64,000 nt of DNA from Planctomycetota bacterium (GTDB lineage Bacteria; Planctomycetota; UBA1135). Below, in pieces: positions 17,529-25,650 of the stretch. The notes beneath the pieces were generated by a model. It was not told the DNA's origin, searched no databases, and saw nothing but the letters and a program-made list of their open reading frames with translations. The first letter of the stretch is position 1; each line of letters begins with the position of its first letter. The position numbers and the translations under genes were made by a program. Where the stretch lies: assembly GCA_002705055.1 (NCBI GenBank), contig PAHY01000034.1, positions 1-64,000 of the forward strand, written 5' to 3'.

Positions 17529-18608
17529 ATGGCTCTGTCTGCATTGATATGTCCCTTCATGGTCGGGCTCTTCCAGGTGGAGGATCCCGATCTCGATCGG
17601 GCCGCGGAGGCTCGGAAACGGATTCGGGAATGCCGAAGCGTCGTAGTTCAGTGCGAAGAAGAAGGGAGTTTCTCACTCACTACTTCTCACAGTCGAATTC
17701 GCCCTCGCTTGAGCGCTGATCAGAGAGCGGCACGCCTTGCGGAGTTGCTCCATGGTCGCGAGGTTGACTCGTCCCTTGAGTCAGTTCGCAATTGGGTCAT
17801 CGATGCCTCGGGTCCAGCCCGAGAATTCCGGAGGTTTATCTGGACTCCGTACGGAGACCAAGGGCATGTCCAGATGGAGTACTCGGACGAAGTTGAGCGG
17901 CTGACTCGAATACACTGGCTTGATTACGAGCGGCGAGGGGTTCTACTTGCCCAACTAGAGAATCATGGAGGCAATGAACTCCCCCATGTGGGCTCTGCTA
18001 TCGAGGTCGCTGCACTTGATTCGAGTGAGGTCGTTTCGTTACTGAAAGAGCAGCAGGATGAGGTTGTTGGCCTGCTGGCGTTTCTTCACCATGCTGCTCG
18101 CGATGACGAGCGGGTGATCTGGCTCGGAAATCATGGTCTTGAGGTCCATTACGAGCTTGCTCCACTCTCAAGCGGAATGCAGCGCCTCCCGGCGTGGCTG
18201 GAGGTTCCTCCTGGCTTTGCGTTAGTTGGAGGTTCCGTTGAAGGGCGGCTCTCTTGGATGGAAGCCGAAAATGGCGAACTGGAGTACTCGATCGCAGTCT
18301 CGCTTCATGACCTTCATGGTGGCAAGTGCGTCGAGCAGGTCGTCTTGGGCATCGGGGCTGGACTTCCTTATCGATCTTGGATTGCAGAGTCATTCATGCT
18401 CGGAGAGAGGTTTGGAACACAAGCGGAGTTGCGAACGTTCCGCCGGGAGCCGAACTCCATGACGAATCGAGTTGTCGGCGCACTTAGGTTCCTTGAGGGC
18501 GCGACTGTGTTTGACTTCCGAGTTGAAGATGAGCGAGGCGTGTATGCCTTCCGTGAGAGAATGATTGACCTCAATTCACTCGCGGAGCTGCTGGAGGGGA
18601 TGCGATGA
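17529..18608 (+). CDS. Hypothetical protein, middle gene of low-GC trio
   Basis: 359 residues from ATG 17529, seven bases after the previous stop; an in-frame ATG at 17496 would overlap that gene by 26 bases. The N terminus MALSALICPFMVGLFQ is hydrophobic and could be a weak signal peptide or anchor. The rest is mixed alpha/beta with an acidic, charged surface (RAAEARKRIRECRSVVVQCEEEG at the start exceeds simple helices) and two Cys at about 33 and 40. A central segment, EYSDEVERLTRIHWLDYERR, and the pattern of outer-membrane-lipoprotein-like strands suggest an exported beta-rich carrier (LolA/DUF2092-like folds read similarly), but this is only a structural impression. The next gene starts with an ATGA overlap at 18605. 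Confidence 0.65.
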   Translation: MALSALICPFMVGLFQVEDPDLDRAAEARKRIRECRSVVVQCEEEGSFSLTTSHSRIRPRLSADQRAARLAELLHGREVDSSLESVRNWVIDASGPAREFRRFIWTPYGDQGHVQMEYSDEVERLTRIHWLDYERRGVLLAQLENHGGNELPHVGSAIEVAALDSSEVVSLLKEQQDEVVGLLAFLHHAARDDERVIWLGNHGLEVHYELAPLSSGMQRLPAWLEVPPGFALVGGSVEGRLSWMEAENGELEYSIAVSLHDLHGGKCVEQVVLGIGAGLPYRSWIAESFMLGERFGTQAELRTFRREPNSMTNRVVGALRFLEGATVFDFRVEDERGVYAFRERMIDLNSLAELLEGMR

Positions 18609-19645
18609 GTCGTCCCGGCGTCGTTTCTTGTCTGCTGGCGTCCCTGTCGCTCACGGCCGGGATCGGTCTGAGTCGTGGTATCGCTGAGCTAGATTCTTGG
18701 GAGCTTGTGGATCAGGTCGAAGTTGGATCTGGCCTAGCGACCGTTCGCCTAGAAGTAGATGCGAGCATCCCAACTGAGTATGGGCGAGTGAGAAGGTTCA
18801 GGATTCTCGCGGAGCATACGCAGCCAGACTCGGATCAGGTCGTATCTCTGCAGTTTGAGTCCGAGGGCTGTCTGTGTGGTACCGATCGGGCTGAGCCAAC
18901 TCGTCTTGTCTATCCAGGTGAGTGTGTCGAAGTTGAAGTGAGTCACGCAATTGAGCCTGGGGAGAGATCGATCACGTTTGATATCGGAGTTTCTGCGGGG
19001 ACTCGATCTTGGACGAAGACGATGTCGACCAGTTATTCCGGTAGTGTTGTCTTGGACTTCGACTCTTCCGAGGAGGGGCCAGTCGAAGGCGACGCATTCG
19101 CTGGACTAAGTGCCTGGGTTACGCATCGGGAGAAGGGGCCATGCGATCACCTCTGCGTGGAAGAGGCAAGCGGACTTCGAATTCAGGCCGTAGGTGAGCG
19201 CGGCGAGAGGGTCTGGTCTGTCGCGCTTGACCCAGTCATCGAAGGAATGCTCGGAGGTCATTCGCTGATTTGTCCTCCATTTACTGTTCGGTCTACGGAG
19301 TCCGGGCGTCCGATGTTTCGCTTCGCTCGATCCGATTGGAAGGTTGGGCAGCGTGTGTTCTCTAGGCGCATCGGACCCTTTCGCCGCTACGACGTGGAGA
19401 TTCCGCTCGAGCAGAACTCAGGGGATTCTTGGGGTGACCTTTCGACCCTTGTGGTTGGAGAGACGCCGATCGTGATCGAATCGACCAAGATTGATGGGGA
19501 TATGGTCTTGGTGAGTGTTCTTGAGATGGGAGATGCGCGCGAGTCATTAAGTCGAGACTCCGTCCTGTTGGTATCAGGTGAATTGCGCGGTTCTCGTAGA
19601 GTTGTGGCGTCTGCTGCAGTCCGGTTCATTCGACTGAGTCAATAG
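18605..19645 (+). CDS. Exported DUF1573-like protein of unknown function
   Basis: 346 residues, ATG overlapping the previous TGA by four bases. The N terminus (MSRPGVVSCLLASLSLTAG) is a signal peptide or a lipoprotein-like leader. Residues about 40-135 contain a beta-sandwich with the pair ESEGCLCGTDR and PGECVEVEV, which matches the spacing of DUF1573/ASH-type domains common in planctomycetes (a conserved GCxC followed by LxPGExxxV). A second beta-rich domain spans about 170-346. No catalytic residues are evident. Its tight linkage with the two preceding genes and shared lower GC argue that the three work together at the cell surface. Confidence 0.65.
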   Translation: MSRPGVVSCLLASLSLTAGIGLSRGIAELDSWELVDQVEVGSGLATVRLEVDASIPTEYGRVRRFRILAEHTQPDSDQVVSLQFESEGCLCGTDRAEPTRLVYPGECVEVEVSHAIEPGERSITFDIGVSAGTRSWTKTMSTSYSGSVVLDFDSSEEGPVEGDAFAGLSAWVTHREKGPCDHLCVEEASGLRIQAVGERGERVWSVALDPVIEGMLGGHSLICPPFTVRSTESGRPMFRFARSDWKVGQRVFSRRIGPFRRYDVEIPLEQNSGDSWGDLSTLVVGETPIVIESTKIDGDMVLVSVLEMGDARESLSRDSVLLVSGELRGSRRVVASAAVRFIRLSQ

Positions 19646-19686
19646 GTGCTCCAAGACGCGAGTCGGCGCCCCTGTCTCGACTTGCG

Positions 19687-20565
19687 TCAGCCAAGTGTGT
19701 CGCCGATCCATGCGCGGAAGGCCTTGAGCGCCGGCAGCTCGCGGTTCCAGGCGGGGTAAGCCAGGTAGTAGCCGAGGTCGCCGGCGAGGGTGCGGTCGGG
19801 GAAGGGCTCGACTAGCTCGCCGCGGCGGAGTTCGTCCTGGACCAGGAAGGAGGGCAGCTGGGCCACGCCGAGGCCGGCGACCGCGGCCTGGATCGACATC
19901 AGGTGGCTCTCGAACAGCGGGCCGTCCGGCCACTGGGCGTCAGGCACGCCCATCTCGCGGAACCAGCGATCCCAAGCGCCGAGGCGCGACTCGACGCGGA
20001 GCAGGGTCTGCTCCAGCAGGTCGGCGGGCTGGTGCAGCGAGGCGGCGATTGCCGGGGTGCAGACCACGATGATCTCCTCCTGCATCAGCGGCTCGAGCAC
20101 CGCGCCGGGCCACTGCGGCGCGCCGTGGTGGATCGCCGCGTCGATGCCGACGGTGTCGAAATCGAAGACGCCGATCGCGCTGGTGAAGTGGATCGAGACC
20201 TCAGGGTGCGCGGCGCGGAAGCTGGGCATACGCGGGATCAGCCAGCGGGTGCCGAAGGTGGGCAGGATCGCCAGGTGGAGGGTGCCGCCCACCTGGCCGG
20301 CGGCGCGCATCTCGGTGGTGAGGCCGTCGAGCCGGGCCAGCAGGCCGGTGAGCTGGGCGCCGAAGGCCCGCGCGGCCGGGGTGGGGCGGAGCTTGGCGTG
20401 ATCGCGGATGAACAGCCGGGTGCGGAGCTCCTTCTCGAGCTGCGCGATCTGCCGGCTGATGGCCCCTTGGGTGCGCCCCAGCTCCTGGCCGGCGCGGGTG
20501 AAGCTGAGGTGGCGCAGCGCGGCGTCGAAGGCCAGAAGAGCGGTCATCGAGGGCAGATCGCGCAT
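19687..20565 (-). CDS. LysR-family transcriptional regulator (GcvA-like)
   Basis: 292 residues. The N-terminal winged helix-turn-helix covers about 5-64, with the recognition region SFTRAGQELGRTQGAISRQI at 21-40 and the GcvA-like AFDAALRHLSFTRA lead. The effector domain from about 90 (GGTLHLAILPTFGTRWLIPR) has the typical type 2 periplasmic-binding fold. It is divergent from hglS with 102 bases between start codons. A perfect palindrome containing T-N11-A sits four bases before its ATG, so it probably represses itself and controls the two-gene operon; the natural inducer would be a lysine-catabolic acid such as 2-oxoadipate (inference). Confidence 0.92.
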   Translation of the reverse strand: MRDLPSMTALLAFDAALRHLSFTRAGQELGRTQGAISRQIAQLEKELRTRLFIRDHAKLRPTPAARAFGAQLTGLLARLDGLTTEMRAAGQVGGTLHLAILPTFGTRWLIPRMPSFRAAHPEVSIHFTSAIGVFDFDTVGIDAAIHHGAPQWPGAVLEPLMQEEIIVVCTPAIAASLHQPADLLEQTLLRVESRLGAWDRWFREMGVPDAQWPDGPLFESHLMSIQAAVAGLGVAQLPSFLVQDELRRGELVEPFPDRTLAGDLGYYLAYPAWNRELPALKAFRAWIGDTLG

Positions 20566-20568
20566 GGT

Positions 20569-20587
20569 GCATGAGAATAACTCATGC
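20569..20587. promoter_or_regulatory. LysR operator palindrome
   Basis: GCATGAG (20569-20575), AATAA, CTCATGC (20581-20587): a perfect 7-bp inverted repeat whose core TGAG-N5-CTCA satisfies the LysR T-N11-A rule. It lies between the divergent LysR and hglS genes, directly in front of the LysR start codon. Confidence 0.8.
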
Positions 20588-20667
20588 GCGACTGAGCGGA
20601 AACCAGCCGGAAAAGGGATTTTTGCGCCCTAGACTTCGCCGAAACCTCGGGTGAATCCCCGATTCTC

Positions 20668-21705
20668 ATGAAGACGACTCATCGCGCCGGCGCGCCGGCC
20701 TTCCTCGCCGAGCTGCTCGGCACCCGTTCCTGGAACCAGCTCCGCGGAGCGGTCGCGCTGCCGATCGAGCTGCCGGAGGCCGCCCCGGGCGGCGCTGCCC
20801 ACACCGAGGACGCCCTCGACCGCGGCCAGGCCGCGATGGCGCTCGGTCTGGTGCTGCTCGCCGACCTGTGCGAGCGCGTCCCCTTCGCTCGCGCCTACAC
20901 CCAGGAGTGCGCGCGCAGCGGTCGCCCGCTGGTCTTCGACCACGGCGCGATGCGCACCGTGGCGATCGAGGCCGGTGAGCTGCCGGCCGGGCGTCAGGCC
21001 GTGGCGCGGCTGCTCGCGCCCTTCGGCTACGAGCAGACCAAGGTCTATCCGCTCGAGCGGCTGGGGATGACCGGCTACGTCTACACCCACCGTGACTTCC
21101 CCGAGGAGCTGCCGCAGTACTTCGTCTCCGAGCTGGATCCGCGCCGCTTCAGCCCGGCCTTCCAGGCGGCGGCCACCGAGCTGATGGCGACGACGGTCGA
21201 CCCGCTGCCGGCCTGGGCCTCGAGCCAGCTCGAGCGCCTGCATCGGACCGGCGAGCTGCCGCTCGACGCCGCGGTCCAGCTGATCCACGCCGTCGCCGCC
21301 AGCTTCGATCGTCATCACCGCGACGTGACGGTGCAGGAGTACGAGCTCTTCCGCGCCGAGTCGGCGGAGATGGCTTGGATCGCGACCGAGGGCCACGCTT
21401 TCAACCACATCACCGACCGCGTCGCCGACGTGCCGGCGGTCGCCGCGCAGCAGCGCGCGCTGGGGCGCCCGGTCAAGGACGAGGTCGAGGTCAGCGCGAC
21501 AGGCCGCGTGGTGCAGACCGCCTTCCGCGCCGCCGAAGTCGAGCGGCTGATGCTCGACGGCGACCGCTTCGTCGCGCGCCGTGTGCCCGGCAGCTTCCTG
21601 GAGTTCATCTCGCGCGCGCCGCTCGCCGACGGCAGCCTGGATCTGGCTTTCGACGCGCAGAACGCGCAGGCGATCTTCAAGATGACCGACGGGGCAGCGG
21701 CATGA
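20668..21705 (+). CDS. hglS: 2-oxoadipate dioxygenase/decarboxylase (DUF1338, HglS-type)
   Basis: 345 residues of the DUF1338 family. Characterised members are Fe(II) enzymes that convert 2-oxoadipate, oxygen and no extra cosubstrate to D-2-hydroxyglutarate with loss of CO2 in lysine catabolism. Expected metal ligands are seen as FDHGAMRTV (His92), ATEGHAFNHITDRV (His243/His247) and RRVPGSFLEFISR (Glu312). The next gene encodes an FAD-linked D-2-hydroxyacid dehydrogenase and overlaps by ATGA, so substrate and product enzymes are coupled, which strengthens the assignment. The protein is somewhat shorter than proteobacterial HglS (about 450 aa), closer to the compact YdcJ-like forms. Regulated by the divergent LysR protein. 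Confidence 0.85.
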   Translation: MKTTHRAGAPAFLAELLGTRSWNQLRGAVALPIELPEAAPGGAAHTEDALDRGQAAMALGLVLLADLCERVPFARAYTQECARSGRPLVFDHGAMRTVAIEAGELPAGRQAVARLLAPFGYEQTKVYPLERLGMTGYVYTHRDFPEELPQYFVSELDPRRFSPAFQAAATELMATTVDPLPAWASSQLERLHRTGELPLDAAVQLIHAVAASFDRHHRDVTVQEYELFRAESAEMAWIATEGHAFNHITDRVADVPAVAAQQRALGRPVKDEVEVSATGRVVQTAFRAAEVERLMLDGDRFVARRVPGSFLEFISRAPLADGSLDLAFDAQNAQAIFKMTDGAAA

Positions 21706-23135
21706 ACCCCGCCGCCGCCACCAGCCCGATGATCGAGACCCTGGTCCAGCTGCTCGGCGAGGGCGCCGTGCTCACTGCCGACGCCGACCGCGCCGGCTAT
21801 GAGAAGGGCTGGCGTTACGGCGAGGGCCGGGCGCTGGCGGTGGTCCGCCCACGGAGCTCGGCCGAAGTCGCGCGCGTGCTGGCGATCGCTGCCGAGCATG
21901 GCGTGCCGGTCAACCCGATCGGCGCGAACACCGGCCTGGTCGGCGCCTCCAACCCGGATGCCACGGGTGAGCAACTGCTGCTCTCGCTGGAGCGGCTGTC
22001 GAAGCGGATCGTGATCGATCCGGTCGATCGCACCGTGCGTGTGGATGGGGGAGTCACCCTCTCCGCGCTCAACGCCGCGCTCGCCGAGCACGGGCTGTTC
22101 TTCCCGATCGACCTGGGCGCGGATCCGCAGATCGGCGGCATGGTCGCGACGAACACCGGCGGCACGCGGCTGCTGCGCTACGGCGCGGTGCGTGAGAACC
22201 TGCTCGGGGTCGAGGTGGTGCTGCCGGATGGCACCTTGGTCGACCGCATGAGCCAGCTGGTCAAGGACAACACCGGCCTCGACTGGAAGCAGCTCTTCGT
22301 CGGCACCTTCGGCAGCTTCGGCATCGTCACCGGCGCGGTGCTGAAGGTGCAGCCGCTGCCGAAGCAGACGGTGACGGCTTGGGTGGGGGTCAACCAGGCG
22401 CAGGCGGTGTTGAACCTGCTCGCTCGTTTCGAGCGTGCGTCTGGCGGCACGCTCTCCGCCTTTGAGGTGCTGTCCGCCGACGCGCTCGACATCACGATCC
22501 GCCACGCGGCTAACCTCGAGCAGCCCTTCGACGCGAGTGAGCTACCGGCCTACGCCGTGCTGGTCGAACTTTCGACCACGCTCGAGGCCGAGCTGCTTGA
22601 CCTCGACGCGGTACTGCTCAGCACCCTCGAGGCGCACTTCGAGGAAGCCGAAGACGAGCTGGCCGATGTCTTCCCGATGGCGCCCGCGGTCGCCTGGAAT
22701 CTGCGCCACCACATCAGCGAGTCGCTGGCACTCGAAGGTGTGGTGCTTGCGCTCGACATCGCGGTGCCGCGCGCCCGCATGGCCGCGTTCAGCGCCGCGA
22801 TGCGCGCCCAGCTCGCCAGCAGCCACCCGCAGGTCCGCGTCTGCGACTTCGGTCACTGGGGCGACGGCGGCTCGCACTTCAACCTGGTCTGGCCGCAGGA
22901 TGCCACCGACGACCACGCCGCGCTCAAGCTCGAGCTGCAGCAGCTGGTCTACGACACCGTCGTGCGCGACTACGCCGGCAGCTACTCCGCCGAGCACGGC
23001 GTCGGCCCGCACAACCAGCGCTTCTACGACGCCTACACGCCCGACGCGCTGAAGGCCGCCGCCCGCGCCCTGAAGCAGCACTTCGACCCGGACCGCCGCC
23101 TCGGCCGCGTACCCCTCGACGGCACGCCCGAGTAA
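21702..23135 (+). CDS. FAD-linked D-2-hydroxyglutarate dehydrogenase-like oxidoreductase
   Basis: 477 residues from ATG 21702 (ATGA overlap with hglS); an upstream in-frame extension to 21375 is a shadow of hglS. The PCMH-type FAD-binding domain is at about 40-220: VVRPRSSAEVARVLAIA, PIGANTGLVGASNPD, DLGADPQIGGMVATNTGG, RYGAVRENLLGVEVVLPDG. The C-terminal FAD-oxidase domain (about 225-477) ends with the conserved YSAEHGVGPHNQ. The HWGDGGSHFNLVW segment corresponds to the metal-binding HxGDGNxH region of D-lactate and D-2-hydroxyglutarate dehydrogenases. It should oxidise the D-2-hydroxyglutarate made by HglS to 2-oxoglutarate, passing electrons to ETF or the respiratory chain. Other D-2-hydroxyacids remain possible substrates. 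Confidence 0.88.
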   Translation: MNPAAATSPMIETLVQLLGEGAVLTADADRAGYEKGWRYGEGRALAVVRPRSSAEVARVLAIAAEHGVPVNPIGANTGLVGASNPDATGEQLLLSLERLSKRIVIDPVDRTVRVDGGVTLSALNAALAEHGLFFPIDLGADPQIGGMVATNTGGTRLLRYGAVRENLLGVEVVLPDGTLVDRMSQLVKDNTGLDWKQLFVGTFGSFGIVTGAVLKVQPLPKQTVTAWVGVNQAQAVLNLLARFERASGGTLSAFEVLSADALDITIRHAANLEQPFDASELPAYAVLVELSTTLEAELLDLDAVLLSTLEAHFEEAEDELADVFPMAPAVAWNLRHHISESLALEGVVLALDIAVPRARMAAFSAAMRAQLASSHPQVRVCDFGHWGDGGSHFNLVWPQDATDDHAALKLELQQLVYDTVVRDYAGSYSAEHGVGPHNQRFYDAYTPDALKAAARALKQHFDPDRRLGRVPLDGTPE

Positions 23136-23165
23136 GCCGCGCACCCCGCGCGCCGACTATGCTGA

Positions 23166-23189
23166 ACACGCGGCCCACCCGCCGCGTGT
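23166..23189 (+). terminator. GC-rich hairpin abutting the phosphatase start codon
   Basis: ACACGCGGC (23166-23174) and GCCGCGTGT (23181-23189) form a perfect 9-bp stem with a 6-nt loop. It ends three bases before ATG 23193 and has no U-tract. It may terminate or attenuate readthrough from the HglS operon, or fold over the ribosome-binding region of the next gene. Confidence 0.5.
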
Positions 23190-23192
23190 CGC

Positions 23193-24590
23193 ATGCTTGC
23201 CGCCGCCCTGCTTCTTCTTGCACAGTCGCCCGATGAACTCGCTGCGAAGGAGCGGCCGGAGGTCATCGTCGGTGAGATCACTGCGACCACAGCGCTGCTG
23301 CAGGCGCGTGCGCTCGGTTCCACGGCGTTGACGCGTTTGGCGATCGGGGTGCAGGGCTTGGATGATTCCGGTGCCGAGCTGGATGAAGCGTCCCTCTTGC
23401 GCGACCTGGAGATCCCAGCGCAGTCCGCCGGCATCGTGCGGCTGCAGCTTTCCGACCTGATCCCGGATACGCACTACAGCTGGAGCGTCTTCCGCGTCGA
23501 GGACGGCGTGGTCGACTTCTCGCACACCACTTCAGGGTCTTTCCGGACCCTGCCTGGAGCGGGCAAGCGCAAGTCCATGAACTTCGTCGTCACCAACTGC
23601 ATGAATCACCACTACTTCATGCATGGCGGGCAGGGGCGGCCGGCTTACCAGGGCGAAGACAAGCCGCTGGGTTACCCCGGCCTCGCGGCGATCGATGAGC
23701 TTGATCCGGCTTTCGTCGTCTTCGCCGGCGACAACGTCTACTACGACCGGCCTGCCAACGACCCGGCCAAGGATGCCGAAGCAATGCGCGCCCACTGGCA
23801 TCAGCTGTTCGCGATGCCGCGGATGCGCAAGCTGCTACAGTCGACGCCGACTTACTGGCTCAAAGACGACCACGACCATCGCTACAACGACAGCGATACC
23901 ACGGGCGACAAGGCGCCCAGCCACGCACTCGGCCGCAGGATCTTTCGCGCGCAGGTGCCGATCGTTCCCCAGGGCGACGACAAGACACCGACCTGGCGCA
24001 CCGTCCGCGTCTCCAAGGATCTGCAGATCTGGATGACCGAAGGCCGCGATCACCGCAGCCCCAACAAGATGGAGCCCGGACCCGAGAAGACCATGTGGGG
24101 GGTCGAGCAGCGCGACTGGCTGAAGCGCACGCTGCTGGCCTCCGACGCCGCCTTCAAGATCCTGATCTCACCCACACCGATCGTCGGCCCCGACGACGGC
24201 TACAAGGCCGACAACCAGACCAACCAGAAGGGCTTCCGCCACGAAGGCGAGGCCTTTCACGCCTGGCTGGCCGAGCACGAGCTCAACGATCAGGGCTTCC
24301 TGATCATCTGCGGCGATCGCCATTGGCAATACCACTCCGTCCACCCGCAGGGCACCCACGAGTTCGCGGTCGGCGCGCTGCTCGACTCCAACGCGCGGAT
24401 GGGCCGCAAGCCCGGCGACCCGAAGTCGACCGACCCGGACGCCACCATCCAGCAGCTCTACACCTCGAAGCAGCCGAGCGGCGGCTTCCTCGAAGTGCAA
24501 CTCATCACCGCGCCGAAGCTGCAGCTCGCCCTCATCTTCCGCGACGAGCACGGCGTCGAGCTCTACCGCACTCTGCGCGACGCGAAGTAG
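23193..24590 (+). CDS. PhoD-like metallophosphatase (alkaline phosphatase D family)
   Basis: 465 residues with a minimal signal peptide (MLAAALLLLAQ). An N-terminal fibronectin-like strand domain (about 20-115) is followed by the calcineurin-like metallophosphatase core: FVVFAGDNVYYDRP at about 172-185 (GDN), YWLKDDHDHRYND at about 223-235 (DDHD) and FLIICGDRHWQYHS at about 366-379 (GDRH). These residues bind the two metals. Expected role is periplasmic hydrolysis of phosphomono- or diesters (teichoic acid, phospholipid or nucleotide). It sits directly after the HglS operon behind a hairpin and eight bases before a small membrane protein gene. Confidence 0.9.
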   Translation: MLAAALLLLAQSPDELAAKERPEVIVGEITATTALLQARALGSTALTRLAIGVQGLDDSGAELDEASLLRDLEIPAQSAGIVRLQLSDLIPDTHYSWSVFRVEDGVVDFSHTTSGSFRTLPGAGKRKSMNFVVTNCMNHHYFMHGGQGRPAYQGEDKPLGYPGLAAIDELDPAFVVFAGDNVYYDRPANDPAKDAEAMRAHWHQLFAMPRMRKLLQSTPTYWLKDDHDHRYNDSDTTGDKAPSHALGRRIFRAQVPIVPQGDDKTPTWRTVRVSKDLQIWMTEGRDHRSPNKMEPGPEKTMWGVEQRDWLKRTLLASDAAFKILISPTPIVGPDDGYKADNQTNQKGFRHEGEAFHAWLAEHELNDQGFLIICGDRHWQYHSVHPQGTHEFAVGALLDSNARMGRKPGDPKSTDPDATIQQLYTSKQPSGGFLEVQLITAPKLQLALIFRDEHGVELYRTLRDAK

Positions 24591-24598
24591 GCGCACGC

Positions 24599-24877
24599 AT
24601 GGCTGCTCCCTTCAATCAGAAGCTGTTCGAGCGCTTCCGCCGCACGCAGTGGCTGGCGCCGGTGATCAGCCTGGGCCTGGGCGCGGCGGGGCTAGCCTGG
24701 TATTGGGCGGCCGCCCCGGCCGTCTGGTACTGGCTGACCACCAACCTCAATCCGCCGGCCGAGTACCAGGGCAAGTCGGCGCAGGTCAGCCTGGCCTGGG
24801 CGATCCTGTTTGGCATCGCCTTCGGCCTCTGCGTGCTCGCCTGGTGGGTGGGCACGCTGCTCGCCGGTATGGGCTAG
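24599..24877 (+). CDS. Small two-TM membrane protein
   Basis: 92 residues (ATG 24599, eight bases after the phosphatase stop). Two hydrophobic helices are evident: about 18-50 (LAPVISLGLGAAGLAWYWAA and following) and about 65-90 (VSLAWAILFGIAFGLCVLAW). Trp/Tyr residues line the presumed membrane borders. No family is recognised. Probably co-transcribed with the phosphatase. Its stop lies four bases from the 3' end of the convergent broken gene. Confidence 0.7.
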   Translation: MAAPFNQKLFERFRRTQWLAPVISLGLGAAGLAWYWAAAPAVWYWLTTNLNPPAEYQGKSAQVSLAWAILFGIAFGLCVLAWWVGTLLAGMG

Positions 24878-24881
24878 TGCG

Positions 24882-25589
24882 CTAGAAGCGCGTCGAGACC
24901 GTCACGCCCGCGGTGTGCGAGCCATCCTGCTCGATCAGCAGCAGGTCAACGCTCCAACGGGACGCTTCACCTGTGAACAGGCCGGGGTTGATCGTGAGGA
25001 TGCCGTGCACGTTCTCGCCGTCGTGCTGCACGCCAGCAGAAAGGTGATCGCGCACCATCCAGGTCAGCCCGCCGATCGCGCGCGTGTCGTTGGCCCAGGT
25101 GCCGTAGGTCGCCCCCAGGTAGCCGTTGATCGGCGCGTCTTCCCAGCCCCAGGCCTGCGGATCGAGCGTCGCCGCGCCGAACCAGGCCCGGCCGTCCGGG
25201 GTACCGATCCGATCGCTGCTGGTGCCCAGCATCAGACCCACGCCGGGCAGATGCTCGCCCGGTAAAGACGGTGCCAGATTGAAGTTGGGAAGCAGCTCGC
25301 TCTCGCCCGGGTTCCATTCCAGCGCCAAGCTCAAGCGCTTGTGCGCCCGGTAGGCGCCGACGACCCGCAGCTCGGCGCGGTCGACGCCGATGTTCGGCAC
25401 CGCGCGCACGCTGACGGTGAAGGGAGCGCTCTCGTCGCCCATCCAACGGACAGGCTGGCCTTCGCCCGGTCAGACCGGTCAGGGCGGGGCGAGGGCTTCC
25501 TGCGGCGGCGCAAACTCGGACTCGGCCTCCTGGCCGAGCGCCGAATGCGTCAGCAGCAGGCTCAGGAGCGACACGCTGAGAGCACGCAT
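24882..25589 (-). pseudogene. Outer-membrane beta-barrel-like protein broken by two in-frame TGA codons
   Basis: From ATG 25589 the frame reads MRALSVSLLSLLLTHSALGQ, a perfect signal peptide, then EAESEFAPPQEALAPP, then TGA at 25481-25479 and again at 25472-25470, then continues open in the same frame to 24882. The remaining 186 residues (from Met at 25442) alternate short strands and turns and end DGSHTAGVTVSTRF, a C-terminal Phe signature of outer-membrane barrels. The two stops lie in a near-tandem repeat (CTGACCGGT/CTGACCGGG). The mature part alone would have no export signal, so the gene is either a pseudogene, subject to a sequencing error here, or recoded. The intact form would be about 235 residues. 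Confidence 0.65.
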
Positions 25590-25611
25590 GCCCGAAGTCT
25601 AACACCCCTTT

Positions 25612-25650
25612 CCTTTACGCCTTTCCGCCGCGCCCATAAAAAAGACCGTC
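25612..25650 (+). promoter_or_regulatory. Leader shared by the two IolE-like genes
   Basis: The bases before ATG 25651 (cctttacgcc, then ccgccgcgcccata and an A-run) reappear almost unchanged at 60919-60959 in front of a truncated second copy. Such conservation of non-coding sequence between two loci marks either a common regulatory leader or a recent duplication that included the promoter. Confidence 0.6.

Noticed and set aside
25443-25605. Alternative minus-strand frame from 25605 as the real start of the barrel-like gene
   Set aside because: It is in a different frame and lacks a signal peptide; the frame from 25589 has a perfect signal peptide and is collinear with the downstream part.
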